A stretch of DNA of 64,000 nt, from assembly GCA_023433505.1 (NCBI GenBank), contig JAEZCO010000035.1, positions 1-64,000 on the forward strand, given 5' to 3'. Positions 1 through 8,213 of this stretch are shown in pieces. Within the stretch, counting starts at the first letter, position 1; every line of letters starts with the position of its first letter. The notes below the pieces were generated by a model that saw only the letters and a list, made by a program, of their open reading frames with translations, had not been told where the DNA came from and searched no databases. The position numbers and the translations under genes were made by a program. The stretch comes from Bacillota bacterium. GTDB lineage: Bacteria; Bacillota; Clostridia; Acetivibrionales; DTU013.

Positions 1-171
1 GAAGGGTCACGGGTATTCCTCTGGGGTCCCGCATTCGAACTTCGCCTGGACAAACAGCCTGCAGCCATGACTCCACATGACGCATTTATTCGCAGCCATG
101 CCCACCCATTTTGCTTTACTGTGATAGAAGGTTTAATTGCGCATTCTTTACATATTGCGCACTATATGCAA
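1..171. other. Left edge, no gene recognised
   Basis: No recognisable gene lies here. Plus frame 1 is open from base 1 to a TAA at 181-183, giving a 60-residue tail that would overlap the end of the ABC-F gene on the other strand. Its translation is rich in His, Phe and Cys and resembles no family I know, so I do not call it. No tRNA or obvious terminator is visible. Confidence 0.4.
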
Positions 172-2094
172 TTAATTGTTTAATTTGGCCAGCTCGTCGG
201 AATTGAGCTCCCAGGATTGATAGAGCTCTTCCAGTTTGGATTTTAGCTCGGTTTGTTCTTCCAATAACGCAGTGAGTGCTACATGGTCACTCTGGACCGC
301 CTCGCCGGACATCGCTGTTTCGATCTCAGCCAGGCGCTCCTCGGTTTTTGATATTTCCTCCTCGTTTTGAGTGAGAAGTCTCTCCAGTCTTCGGCGGCGA
401 GACTTCTCCTCTTTGTTTTCCAGCCTTTCCAGTTTGGACCCGGACAAGGGCGTGTCCATAACTTCGTCTGACAGAGTCTCCGGATTTTTCCGATGCTCCA
501 GATAATAGGGATAGTCGCCTTTATAATCCGTTAAGAAGCTGCCCGACATCTCAATAATTCTGGATGCCAGTTTCCGGATAAAATACCGGTCGTGGGATAC
601 GGCCAGAATCGTGCCGTCAAAGCTGACAAGCGCTTCTTCAAGCGCTTCCCGCGAATTTATGTCCAGGTGGTTGGTCGGTTCGTCCAGAAGCAGGAAGTTA
701 GAGCCGGACAGCATGAGCTTTGCCAGGGCGACTCTGCTCTTTTCGCCTCCGCTAAGGATTTGGACTGTTTTATAGACTTCTTCGCCGGTGAAGAGGAATT
801 GGGCCAGCGCATTTCTTATCTGCGTATGTGTCAGTTTATCGTCCGTATCCCACACTTCTTCAAGGACAGTCTTGTTTTCATCCAGGTCCTTAAGCTCCTG
901 ATCGTAATAACCCAGTATGATTTTATGTCCGTATTCAAAGGCGCCGGAAGTCTGCAAAAGCCTGCCTGCCAGGATTTTCAACAGGGTTGATTTTCCGCAG
1001 CCGTTGGGGCCTAAAAGGAATACAACCTCATTGCGCTTCATTTCGAAGCTGATGTCCTTGAATAGGGGTTTGCCGGGGAATTCTTTGGTGAGGCTTTCCA
1101 CGGAAAGCACATCATTCCCGCTGACCATGGTGCTTTTAAAATTTATTTTTATTTTATCCGGAAGCTTTTTCGGGGCCTCCAGCTTCTCTATCCGGTCAAT
1201 GGCTTTTTGTCTGCTCTCGGCGGCGACGATATTTTTTTCCCTGTTCCAACGCCTCTGCTGCTCGATAAAAGCCTCCATCCGGGCAATCTCTTTTTGCTGC
1301 TGATCAAAATGTTTCTGCTGGATTTCCCTGTCCACGGCCTTTTGCTTTGCATACTCCGTATAGTTCCCCGGATATTTTTTGCATAGGCAGTTTTCCAATT
1401 CCAGGATGGAGGTGGTGACCGCATCTAGGAAGTACCTGTCATGGGAGATGATAAAGACGCCTTTTTTATAATCCTTGAGAAAATCCTCCAGCCACTCTAA
1501 GGCGCCTATATCCAGATGGTTTGTAGGCTCGTCCAGCATCAGGATGTCAGGCTCTTCAAGCAGGAGTTTTGCCAGCGCAAGGCGGGTTTTCTGTCCTCCG
1601 CTCAGCGTGTGGATACCCAGTTGAAATTGATTGTCGTTAAAGCCCAGGCCCCTCAAAACGCCCCGGACCCGGCTGTTGTATTCATATCCGCCCTCCCGGG
1701 AATATTTTTCCCGGAGGTTGTCGTACTCCTTCATCAGGGATTCAAGAGCCCCATGGTCCTTTTCCATGCTTATGCGCTGCTCAAGATTTTTCATGCGCTC
1801 TTCCATCTTGATCAAAGGAGCAAAGGTGGTCAGCATTTCATTCCAGATCGTGTTGGCGGTGTCCAGACCTGAATTTTGGTCAAGGAAGCCCAGCTTTTGT
1901 CCTTTGGACAGAAAGATATTGCCGGAATCCGGCTGGAGGCTGCCATAGATAATTTTAAACAGGGTGGATTTGCCGGCGCCGTTTACTCCGATGAGACCTG
2001 TCTTTTCCCCTGTTTGAAGGTTGAAGGTGACATTCTCAAGAATAATATCCGTGCCGTAGGACATTTTTATATCATTGCAAGCTAATATAATCAT
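172..2094 (-). CDS. ABC-F family ATPase (YdiF-like)
   Basis: A 640-residue soluble protein with two ABC ATPase domains in tandem and no membrane segment, the layout of ABC-F translation factors and ribosome-protection proteins. The first domain has Walker A GVNGAGKST, signature LSGGQ and Walker B ILMLDEPTNHLD. The second has GPNGCGKST, LSGGEKSR and LLLDEPTNHLD. Between them lies the long charged helical linker (about residues 240-320) that reaches toward the peptidyl-transferase centre in this family. The C-terminal 80 residues form a predicted coiled coil. It is divergent from rex; in Bacillus subtilis ydiF also lies close to rex, so YdiF is the best analogue. A housekeeping role and antibiotic resistance cannot be separated from sequence alone. 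Confidence 0.93.
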   Translation of the reverse strand: MIILACNDIKMSYGTDIILENVTFNLQTGEKTGLIGVNGAGKSTLFKIIYGSLQPDSGNIFLSKGQKLGFLDQNSGLDTANTIWNEMLTTFAPLIKMEERMKNLEQRISMEKDHGALESLMKEYDNLREKYSREGGYEYNSRVRGVLRGLGFNDNQFQLGIHTLSGGQKTRLALAKLLLEEPDILMLDEPTNHLDIGALEWLEDFLKDYKKGVFIISHDRYFLDAVTTSILELENCLCKKYPGNYTEYAKQKAVDREIQQKHFDQQQKEIARMEAFIEQQRRWNREKNIVAAESRQKAIDRIEKLEAPKKLPDKIKINFKSTMVSGNDVLSVESLTKEFPGKPLFKDISFEMKRNEVVFLLGPNGCGKSTLLKILAGRLLQTSGAFEYGHKIILGYYDQELKDLDENKTVLEEVWDTDDKLTHTQIRNALAQFLFTGEEVYKTVQILSGGEKSRVALAKLMLSGSNFLLLDEPTNHLDINSREALEEALVSFDGTILAVSHDRYFIRKLASRIIEMSGSFLTDYKGDYPYYLEHRKNPETLSDEVMDTPLSGSKLERLENKEEKSRRRRLERLLTQNEEEISKTEERLAEIETAMSGEAVQSDHVALTALLEEQTELKSKLEELYQSWELNSDELAKLNN

Positions 2095-2148
2095 TGTTTT
2101 TTCTCCTTGCTACAGCGAAATAAAGAACAATCTACCGGCAGTCATGCG

Positions 2149-2194
2149 CCTCTCAAAAATAATCTCACTGCTTTACCCTGTTATTTTTGGGAGG
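2149..2194 (-). promoter_or_regulatory. Leader hairpin upstream of the ABC-F gene
   Basis: Bases 2149-2162 and 2181-2194 form a 14-bp inverted repeat with one G-T type mismatch and an 18-base loop, placed 55-100 bases before the ABC-F start codon. No T-run follows on the minus strand, so it is not a standard terminator. Leader hairpins control several ABC-F resistance genes by attenuation; that role here is inference. Confidence 0.4.
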
Positions 2195-2270
2195 ATACTA
2201 TGGAATATTTCACTGTAGTACTAGTCTCTTATTTTAGCAGAAAAGGCCAGGACGGGCAATATTGATTATA

Positions 2271-2322
2271 TTGACAAAAAAATATCAAAGATGCTATAAT
2301 TAAAATTGTTAATAAAATGTAA
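2271..2322 (+). promoter_or_regulatory. rex promoter with possible Rex half-site
   Basis: TTGACA at 2271-2276 and TATAAT at 2295-2300 are separated by 18 bases. Just downstream, 2306-2322 begins with TTGTTAA, a perfect left half of the clostridial Rex operator TTGTTAA-N4-TTAACAA; the right half does not match well. Rex often represses its own gene, so autoregulation is possible but only weakly supported. Confidence 0.65.
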
Positions 2323-2407
2323 AAAGATCCAGTTCAGCTAATTTTTTGTACTTATATGACCAGAGACCGGCTGTTTTCAAGAATTATAAATCACTTAGGA
2401 GGCAATA

Positions 2408-3055
2408 ATGGCTTTAAAAAAGAAGGTTTCCATTGCAGTAGTGAGGCGTTTGCCAAGATATTACAGATATCTTTCGGACCTGCTGAGGATGGACATCACA
2501 CGGGTTTCATCCAAGGAGTTAAGCAACAGGATGGGCATTACTGCATCCCAGATCAGACAGGATTTAAATTGCTTTGGCGGCTTCGGACAGCAGGGGTACG
2601 GCTACAATGTAGAGTCGTTGTATAATGAGATTGGCAACATATTGGGCGTCAACAACAAGTTTCATACCATAATCATCGGTGCGGGGAATATGGGCCAGGC
2701 CCTTGCCAACTATCCCAATTTTGAAAGAAGAGGTTTCCTGCTGACGGCCATATTTGATATCAATCCAAAGCTGGTAGGCAAAAAAATCAAAGACATCGAG
2801 ATCATGCACCTGGATACCGTCGAAGAGTTTATCAAGGAGAAGCCTGTCGATATCGCCATGATCACCGTGCCCTCGGAGAATACGCCGGAAATTGCGGAAA
2901 GAGTGGCCCGCCTGGGGATCAAGGGCCTGTGGAATTTCTCGCCCATGGATTTGAAGCTGCCTTATGATGTTGTGATAGAAAATGTTCACTTAAGCGACAG
3001 CTTGATGGTCCTGGGGTACAGGATGAATGAAAAGGTCAGGAAAAATCAACAATAA
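2408..3055 (+). CDS. rex: Redox-sensing transcriptional repressor Rex
   Basis: A 215-residue protein of the usual Rex length. Residues 1-80 form the winged helix, with the family pattern SVARRLPRYYRYL-like near the N-terminus and SSQIRQDLNCFGGFGQQGYGY-type wing residues. Residues 85-215 form a Rossmann domain with the NADH-binding motif IIGAGNMGQALANY. Rex senses the NADH/NAD+ ratio and represses fermentation and hydrogenase genes when NADH is low. The start follows an AGGAGG site at 2397-2402. It is a single-gene unit ending at a strong terminator, divergent from the ABC-F gene. Confidence 0.96.
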   Translation: MALKKKVSIAVVRRLPRYYRYLSDLLRMDITRVSSKELSNRMGITASQIRQDLNCFGGFGQQGYGYNVESLYNEIGNILGVNNKFHTIIIGAGNMGQALANYPNFERRGFLLTAIFDINPKLVGKKIKDIEIMHLDTVEEFIKEKPVDIAMITVPSENTPEIAERVARLGIKGLWNFSPMDLKLPYDVVIENVHLSDSLMVLGYRMNEKVRKNQQ

Positions 3056-3059
3056 ATAA

Positions 3060-3095
3060 AACGGCCGGGACAAAGAGAACCGGCCGTTTTTTTTT
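3060..3095. terminator. Bidirectional terminator between rex and aroA
   Basis: A 9-bp GC-rich stem (3060-3068 with 3080-3088) is followed by nine T on the plus strand, and preceded by A-rich sequence that gives a T-run on the minus strand. It can serve both convergent genes. Confidence 0.92.
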
Positions 3096-3141
3096 ATTCT
3101 CTTTTTTGAAAATTTTGAGTCAAAGCAATCCGATATCCATG

Positions 3142-4416
3142 CTATAATTTGTTGAGCAGTTGAAAATAACCCGGGAATGCCGTATCCACCACCTGCGATT
3201 TCCGGATCATGGTCTCGCCTTCGGCAGCAACTCCGGCTACGGATAAAGCCATAGCGATAGAGGAGTTGTTATAGCTCTCCACAACAGTTCCTCTCAGCAG
3301 TTTTCCGCCCTCGATGCTTATCCCGTCTTCGGTTTCATGTATCCGGGCGCCCATCTTGGCTAATTCCAGCGACAGGGATTTGATTTTGCCCGACTGCTTG
3401 ATTTTGTACTCCCCAAGGCCGGTAATTTCCGTAGTTCCTTTTGCAAATGCCGCTGCTACCAGGATCACAGGCAATTCATCCAGAAGTCTGGGTAACAGGT
3501 CGCCATTGATCTTTACAGCATTCAGCGCCGAGGACAAGATACGGATGTCAGCAATCTTTTCATTGTTTACCAGCCGTTCCTCCAGGATTTCAATTTTGGC
3601 GCCCATCTGTTGATAGACATCCAGGATACCTGTTCTTGTGGGATTTATGCCGACATCCCGGATGACGATTTCCGAATTGGGTACCAGAAGTCCGGCAGTG
3701 ATATAATAGGCGGCGATGGAAATATCGCCTGGGATGGTTATATGCTCGGCATACAGGTTTTCCGCCGCACGGCTGGTCACTTTAAGCCCTGAGATGCCAA
3801 GATTGGCCCCGAAAGACCTTAACATAAGCTCTGTGTGATCCCTGGATTTTATTTGCTCGGTAACGGAGGTTTCACCTTCGGCGTAAAGTCCGGCAATAAT
3901 CAGGGGAGATTTAATCAGGGCGTCATTGGCCGACAGATCAAAGGCCGCTCCGTGGAGCTTTGAAGAGGAAACGGCCAATGGGCAGAGGTTGCCGTCGTCC
4001 TTTCCGGCGATAGTTGCCCCCATTTGACGGAGATGGTTCACTACCTTGCCTACGGGTTTTTTCATTGCCGATTCATCCCGGATTACCACCGATGTGAAAG
4101 GCTGGCCGCTTAGTACGCCAAGAAGGAGCCGGATGGCAGTACCGGACTTTCCCGTATTCAGAGGAGCCGAAGGCGCTTTCAGGCCATATAGCCCCTTGCC
4201 CTGGACCTTTATTTTATTGTCGGGCAGGATTTCTATGCCGATCTGCATTTTCCGGAAACAATCAATGGTACTGATGCAGTCCTCGCCCAGCAAAAAATTA
4301 TCGATTTCTGTTGTGCCTTTTGCCAAGGCTCCCAAAAGCACCGCTCTCTGAGAGATTGATTTGTCTCCCGGTACCCTGATTTCGCCCCTTAACCTCTCAC
4401 GTTTTTCTATTAACAC
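3142..4416 (-). CDS. aroA: AroA (EPSP synthase) homologue with altered active site
   Basis: Full length (424 residues) and clearly of the 3-phosphoshikimate 1-carboxyvinyltransferase fold: GDKSISQR (17-24), KSRDHTE (190-196), PGDIS (229-233), NPTRTG (258-263) and LLDELP (311-316) are typical of the class II enzyme. However, residues that bind phosphoenolpyruvate and shikimate-3-phosphate are replaced. The usual GNSGT is GKSGT (K90), KRPM is KKPV (K120), SAQIKS is DALIKS (L167), KE(S/T)xR is KQSGK (Q341, K344) and DHR is NSS (384-386). The catalytic Asp (D313) and K19 remain. The GTG start follows a G-rich site. It is the third gene of an aromatic cluster. It may be inactive in the classical reaction or have a new substrate. 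Confidence 0.85.
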   Translation of the reverse strand: MLIEKRERLRGEIRVPGDKSISQRAVLLGALAKGTTEIDNFLLGEDCISTIDCFRKMQIGIEILPDNKIKVQGKGLYGLKAPSAPLNTGKSGTAIRLLLGVLSGQPFTSVVIRDESAMKKPVGKVVNHLRQMGATIAGKDDGNLCPLAVSSSKLHGAAFDLSANDALIKSPLIIAGLYAEGETSVTEQIKSRDHTELMLRSFGANLGISGLKVTSRAAENLYAEHITIPGDISIAAYYITAGLLVPNSEIVIRDVGINPTRTGILDVYQQMGAKIEILEERLVNNEKIADIRILSSALNAVKINGDLLPRLLDELPVILVAAAFAKGTTEITGLGEYKIKQSGKIKSLSLELAKMGARIHETEDGISIEGGKLLRGTVVESYNNSSIAMALSVAGVAAEGETMIRKSQVVDTAFPGYFQLLNKL

Positions 4417-4432
4417 GCTTGACCCCCCCAGC

Positions 4433-5560
4433 TTATGGATTTATATACACTTTATAGCCTGCTTTCTCCAGCAGGTCAAAGGCAATGTTTACACTTTCGG
4501 AATCCACCAGGGTGATTTTAAGGCAGCCCTGCTCAAATTCCCTGCTGTTTGTAACATTTATATTCTTAATATTTATATTATTTTTACCTAGAATTGTTGC
4601 TATTTCACCGATAATTCCGGGCTTGTCCACCACATCAAGCATAAGCTCGTAGATTGGGGCAATCAGGCCTTTACGGGAGGCAGGCATGGAATCGCGAAAT
4701 TTTTTTGCAGCTTCAAAAAATTCCAGCAAGGCCTGGGAGTCCTCTTGGTCCATGCTGTACTTGAATCTTTCCAGTACTCCGGCAAAATGGTCAAGCAGCT
4801 CCTTCAACTGATGCTTATTGCTCAGTACGATGCTTTCCCACATTTCAGGGCTTGAGGAGGCTATACGGGTAATATCCCTGAAGCCCCCTGCAGCAAGCAT
4901 CTGCATGCTGCTGCCGGAAGAATCCAGTTCTTTAACCATGTTGACCAGAGCAGAGGCTATAATATGAGGAATATGGCTTATTCCCCCGGTTACTCTGTCA
5001 TGCTCGTAAGCATCCATTACTACGGGAATCGCACCGATTCCCTTTGCAAGTTCCGTCATGCATTCCATGGCGGAAGGAGGGGTACTCTTGCAGGGTGTCA
5101 AAATATAGTATGCATTTTCAAATAAATGGGCGAAACCGGAAGCATAGCCCGCTTTTTCGGTACCCGCCATCGGATGGCCGCCAATGAAGCAAGGCGGCTT
5201 TTCCAGCCGGTTTACATAAGAAACCAGCTCGCCTTTGGTGCTGCCGACATCTGTAATTATACAATCCGGCTTTACTTTTCCGTTTAAGGCATCAATGTAC
5301 TGCAGGGCTCTTTGGACCGGAGTACAGATGAATAGTATGTCCGAATCATAAATACTGTCATCCAGGTCCGTAAAGCCCTGCTTTATCGTCCCGTCCCTCA
5401 AGGCTTGACGGAGGGCTTCGCTGCTTCTGTTGACGGCCAGGATCTCTTTTATTCCCATCCGCTCCTTCAGGGCTCTTGCAAGGGAGCCGCCGATCAAGCC
5501 AAGGCCGATGATTGTCACTTTCAAGTCTTCCATTTTGCGCGTAAAGCAGCTATTGTCCAT
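4433..5560 (-). CDS. tyrA: Prephenate dehydrogenase with ACT domain
   Basis: Converts prephenate to 4-hydroxyphenylpyruvate with NAD+ in tyrosine synthesis. The 375-residue protein has an N-terminal Rossmann motif GLGLIGGSLA (about residues 18-27), the catalytic-site motif GGHPMAGTEKAG, and the conserved HD...SHIPH segment in the helical domain. Residues 300-375 resemble an ACT domain, consistent with feedback control by tyrosine. The start overlaps the end of the DAHP synthase gene by 11 bases, and AroA starts 16 bases after its stop, so the three genes are probably cotranscribed. All expected catalytic motifs are present, in contrast to the neighbouring AroA. Confidence 0.93.
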   Translation of the reverse strand: MDNSCFTRKMEDLKVTIIGLGLIGGSLARALKERMGIKEILAVNRSSEALRQALRDGTIKQGFTDLDDSIYDSDILFICTPVQRALQYIDALNGKVKPDCIITDVGSTKGELVSYVNRLEKPPCFIGGHPMAGTEKAGYASGFAHLFENAYYILTPCKSTPPSAMECMTELAKGIGAIPVVMDAYEHDRVTGGISHIPHIIASALVNMVKELDSSGSSMQMLAAGGFRDITRIASSSPEMWESIVLSNKHQLKELLDHFAGVLERFKYSMDQEDSQALLEFFEAAKKFRDSMPASRKGLIAPIYELMLDVVDKPGIIGEIATILGKNNINIKNINVTNSREFEQGCLKITLVDSESVNIAFDLLEKAGYKVYINP

Positions 5561-6575
5561 AGGTGAACTCTCTTCCTACGATTTCGGCAATTTTACCAAT
5601 ATCCTTGCACAGGTTGTCGAAATCGACGGGAGAAAGCTGTTGTGCCGCATCTGACAGCGCACACCTGGGATTGGGATGAACTTCGATGATCAAACCGTCC
5701 GCTCCGGCCGCTATTGCAGCCTTTGAAAGGGGGAGTATATATTGGGTCTTCCCTGCGGCATGGCTTGGGTCGACGATAATGGGCAAATGGCTGGAGTTTT
5801 TTACTACCGGAATAGCGCTTATATCCAGCGTATTCCGCGTAGCTGTTTCAAAGGTCCGTATGCCTCTTTCGCAAAGCACTACATTGTAGTTGCCCTCACT
5901 CATTATATATTCGGCGGCGTTGAGCCATTCTTCGATGGTAGTGGCGGAGCCTCTTTTAAAGAGAACAGGCTTTTTCGATCTCCCTACTTCCCTGAGAAGA
6001 TTGAAGTTCTGGGCGTTGCGCGCGCCTATCTGAAACATGTCCAGGTATTTATCGGATATTTCAAGGGCTTTTTCGCTGGTTACCTCACTGATGATTTGTA
6101 AGCCTGTAGCCTCTTTCGCTTCTTTCAGAAGCTTCAGTCCCTCTTCCTCCAGGCCCTGGAATGAATAGGGGGACGTCCTGGGCTTGAAGGCTCCGCCTCT
6201 TAATATCTTTGCGCCTGATTTTTTTACTTCGATGGCTGCGCTGATGATCTGTTCCCTGTTCTCAACGGCACAGGGACCTGCGATCATGACCAGTTCCCTG
6301 CCGCCGATTTTTACTCCGTTGACGTCTACGACGCTTGGTTCCGGTTTAAAGGTCTTTCCGGCCAGCTTGTAGGACTCCATGATGGGGACCAGCTTGTCGA
6401 CTCCCGGCATAAGCTCCAGCGGGACGTCGTTGAGAAGCCTTTTATCGCCGATGACTCCGATGATGGTCACTTCGGTGCCTTTCGAGATGTGGACGCCAAG
6501 GCCCAAGGTTTCCAGTATGCCTGAAATTTCCTGAATTTCTTTTTCCTGTGTGCCTTTTTTCATTACAATGATCAT
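5550..6575 (-). CDS. aroF: DAHP synthase, KDPG-aldolase-like type
   Basis: Catalyses the first step of the shikimate pathway, joining phosphoenolpyruvate and erythrose-4-phosphate. In 341 residues, the N-terminal 75 form a ferredoxin-like regulatory domain of the kind that gives Tyr/Phe feedback inhibition in the Thermotoga-type enzyme. The catalytic barrel follows, with AGPCAVE, RGGAFKPRTSPYSFQG, GARNAQN, KRGSATTIEEW and VDPSHAAGK. It is the first gene of the minus-strand cluster with tyrA and aroA. No catalytic residue appears altered. The gene symbol varies between organisms (aroF/aroG/aroA). Confidence 0.95.
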   Translation of the reverse strand: MIIVMKKGTQEKEIQEISGILETLGLGVHISKGTEVTIIGVIGDKRLLNDVPLELMPGVDKLVPIMESYKLAGKTFKPEPSVVDVNGVKIGGRELVMIAGPCAVENREQIISAAIEVKKSGAKILRGGAFKPRTSPYSFQGLEEEGLKLLKEAKEATGLQIISEVTSEKALEISDKYLDMFQIGARNAQNFNLLREVGRSKKPVLFKRGSATTIEEWLNAAEYIMSEGNYNVVLCERGIRTFETATRNTLDISAIPVVKNSSHLPIIVDPSHAAGKTQYILPLSKAAIAAGADGLIIEVHPNPRCALSDAAQQLSPVDFDNLCKDIGKIAEIVGREFTYGQ

Positions 6576-6663
6576 AAACTGTCCTTCCCTTCTACATTTC
6601 CTGCGATTTTTTTATTCTTACCATTCTACCGTAATACAAACCAAAGGGTTCAATATCTTCCGG

Positions 6664-6687
6664 TACCAGGCCGGGTGCGGCGTGGTA
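6664..6687. other. GC-rich hairpin upstream of the DAHP synthase gene
   Basis: A 10-bp stem with one mismatch and a four-base loop lies about 90 bases before the DAHP synthase start. No T-run follows on either strand. A weak minus-strand promoter (TTGAAC at 6653-6648, TAGAAT at 6628-6623, 19-base spacer) sits between it and the gene. The hairpin may end transcription from the gene at 6798-7646 or be an operator. Confidence 0.35.
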
Positions 6688-6797
6688 TTGTCCGGATTAA
6701 CTTAAATTTACATTGATATGGAAGAAATGTCAAGAAGGGCAGCCCCAGGAATTTGAGGAAAAACATATTTTTCTTTGTGTGAATTGAAGGCCCTGCT

Positions 6798-7646
6798 TCA
6801 GTTCGAAAATCCGATGCTGCTTAAATTGGAAACGCTGTATTTATTGGTAAAAGGCCCGATGATTTTTTCAAATTCCGCGACCGTCATATCAAAGTTGAAT
6901 TCTTTTGTTTCGCTATTGAACAAGCTTTTTTCAATTTCAATCAGCCCTTCCCTTAAAGAAATCAGGAATGCTGTCTCCTTCTCCGAGAGAATGCCATCCT
7001 TCAAAAAATCATAACACAATAACCGGCCGTTATAGGTGATTCCCCCGCCGATGCCCTGATAAATGAAGTCAAAGGATCCGGCAATATTGCTAAGGCTGTT
7101 CAAGCCTTCCGTATATCCTATATAAGCTACGGCCGACTGGGAATAATTTTTCATTGCAGTTAGCCGGAACAGCAACTGGCTAAAAGGGTTTATTGTGTGA
7201 TCCGGACTTCTGACCGACTCATTCCATTCCTCGACATTTGACAGTAAATGAGTCGTATTATAGATCTCCCAGTACATAGTACTGATATAGGTGCTTGTAT
7301 TTCTCTTGATCTCCTGCCCGCGGGCATATTGTACACCGGCACCGAATAAACCTGCGCAGAAAACGGCACAAGCCGCTATTACCGCCAGTCTCTTGATATT
7401 TTTGACAATCAGCCCTAAAAACGGCTTGTGAAGCCTATTCAGTGCTTTGCCTGTCTCCGCGGCGTCTCCCATTTCGCCGATTGCCAGCTCCTCTGCCGTA
7501 TCCTCCGGAGTACCGCTCCGCTGATAATATGCTATTTTTTCACTTAGATGGCTTTCCAGTTCAAGCCGTATTTTTTTTCGGTCAAAAGTGTAATTTACAA
7601 AAGAAAGTACGGTATCAATGTAAGCGTCTGCTTTATCAGAGAGCAT
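6798..7646 (-). CDS. Permease-prefix-domain membrane protein, PadR partner
   Basis: A 282-residue protein. Residues 1-75 resemble the helical DUF1700/permease prefix domain 1, with the pattern RLELESHLSEKIAYY and a GEMGDAAETG turn. A single transmembrane segment follows at about residues 85-105, and the remaining 175 residues are probably extracytoplasmic and match no family I recognise. I chose ATG 7646 because GGTGGTG lies just before it; an upstream TTG at 7661 has no such site. It overlaps the end of the PadR gene by 11 bases, so the two are translationally coupled. Proteins with this prefix domain are commonly paired with PadR regulators; the function is unknown. Confidence 0.7.
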   Translation of the reverse strand: MLSDKADAYIDTVLSFVNYTFDRKKIRLELESHLSEKIAYYQRSGTPEDTAEELAIGEMGDAAETGKALNRLHKPFLGLIVKNIKRLAVIAACAVFCAGLFGAGVQYARGQEIKRNTSTYISTMYWEIYNTTHLLSNVEEWNESVRSPDHTINPFSQLLFRLTAMKNYSQSAVAYIGYTEGLNSLSNIAGSFDFIYQGIGGGITYNGRLLCYDFLKDGILSEKETAFLISLREGLIEIEKSLFNSETKEFNFDMTVAEFEKIIGPFTNKYSVSNLSSIGFSN

Positions 7647-7977
7647 ATTTTTCACCACCAATCACTTTATTCACGGAGCGGGTAAATACTTGCCACTGTT
7701 CTTTTTCATACGCCAACTGCTTGATGCCGTTTTGCGTAATGCGGTAATATTTACGGTCTCTTCCGTTCTCGTAGGACTTTATGTACGATTCAATGTACCC
7801 CTTGCTTTCCAGCTTGTGCAAAACGGGGTACAGGCTTCCCTCTTTAAATGAAAAGGTGCTGTCCGAAAGCGATTCAAGCTCTTTTATTATCTCATAGCCG
7901 TACCGGTCGCCGCCTTCAAGCAAGGATAGCAAAAGAAGGACAGCGCTTCCGCCAATCAATCCTTTGTCAATCTTCAT
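7636..7977 (-). CDS. PadR family transcriptional regulator
   Basis: A 113-residue winged-helix regulator: GGSAVLLLLSLLEGGDRYGYEI is split here as GGSAVLLLLSLLEGG then DRYGYEIIKELE, followed by FSFKEGSLYPVLHKLESKG, the classic PadR recognition helix, and a wing with GRDRKYYRIT. The size fits the short PadR-s2 group. Start 7977 was chosen over an upstream in-frame codon at 8109 because the longer version would extend across the promoter and operators. The leader carries a perfect inverted repeat overlapping a consensus promoter, strongly suggesting autorepression. The regulated partner is the overlapping downstream membrane-protein gene. Confidence 0.93.
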   Translation of the reverse strand: MKIDKGLIGGSAVLLLLSLLEGGDRYGYEIIKELESLSDSTFSFKEGSLYPVLHKLESKGYIESYIKSYENGRDRKYYRITQNGIKQLAYEKEQWQVFTRSVNKVIGGEKYAL

Positions 7978-8017
7978 AGTATACCTCACAATTCCCATCT
8001 GTTTTTTGTAGACCCAA

Positions 8018-8070
8018 ATACATAGAGGATCTATGTATTGATTATAGCATAGATCCTCTATGTATGTCAA
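8018..8070 (-). promoter_or_regulatory. PadR operon promoter with two palindromic operators
   Basis: On the minus strand TTGACA (8070-8065) and TATAAT (8046-8041) are separated by 18 bases. An 18-bp perfect inverted repeat fills the spacer (8048-8065) and the start region (8018-8035). Each arm is itself a palindrome, CATAGA-GGA-TCTATG or its complement. Two sites with centres 29 bases apart would block both RNA polymerase binding and escape. Binding by the adjacent PadR is inferred. Confidence 0.9.
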
Positions 8071-8213
8071 TTTGCAGCATACAACCGGCTGAACTTCCAG
8101 GCTTTTCATCTTTCTCCGGCTGACCTAAGGAGTATCCGGGCTTAGCGGATCAGTCTGTTCGCTGCGAGGTTATATCTGCGATAAAAGTTATTCTCTGTTC
8201 CCGGAAATGCAGG

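Noticed and set aside
1..183. Open plus-strand frame running in from the left edge (60 codons to TAA)
   Set aside because: The translation resembles no family, it would overlap the convergent ABC-F gene, and the true start lies outside the window.
2306..2322. Full Rex operator at the rex promoter
   Set aside because: Only the left half matches the consensus; kept as a weak note on the promoter feature.
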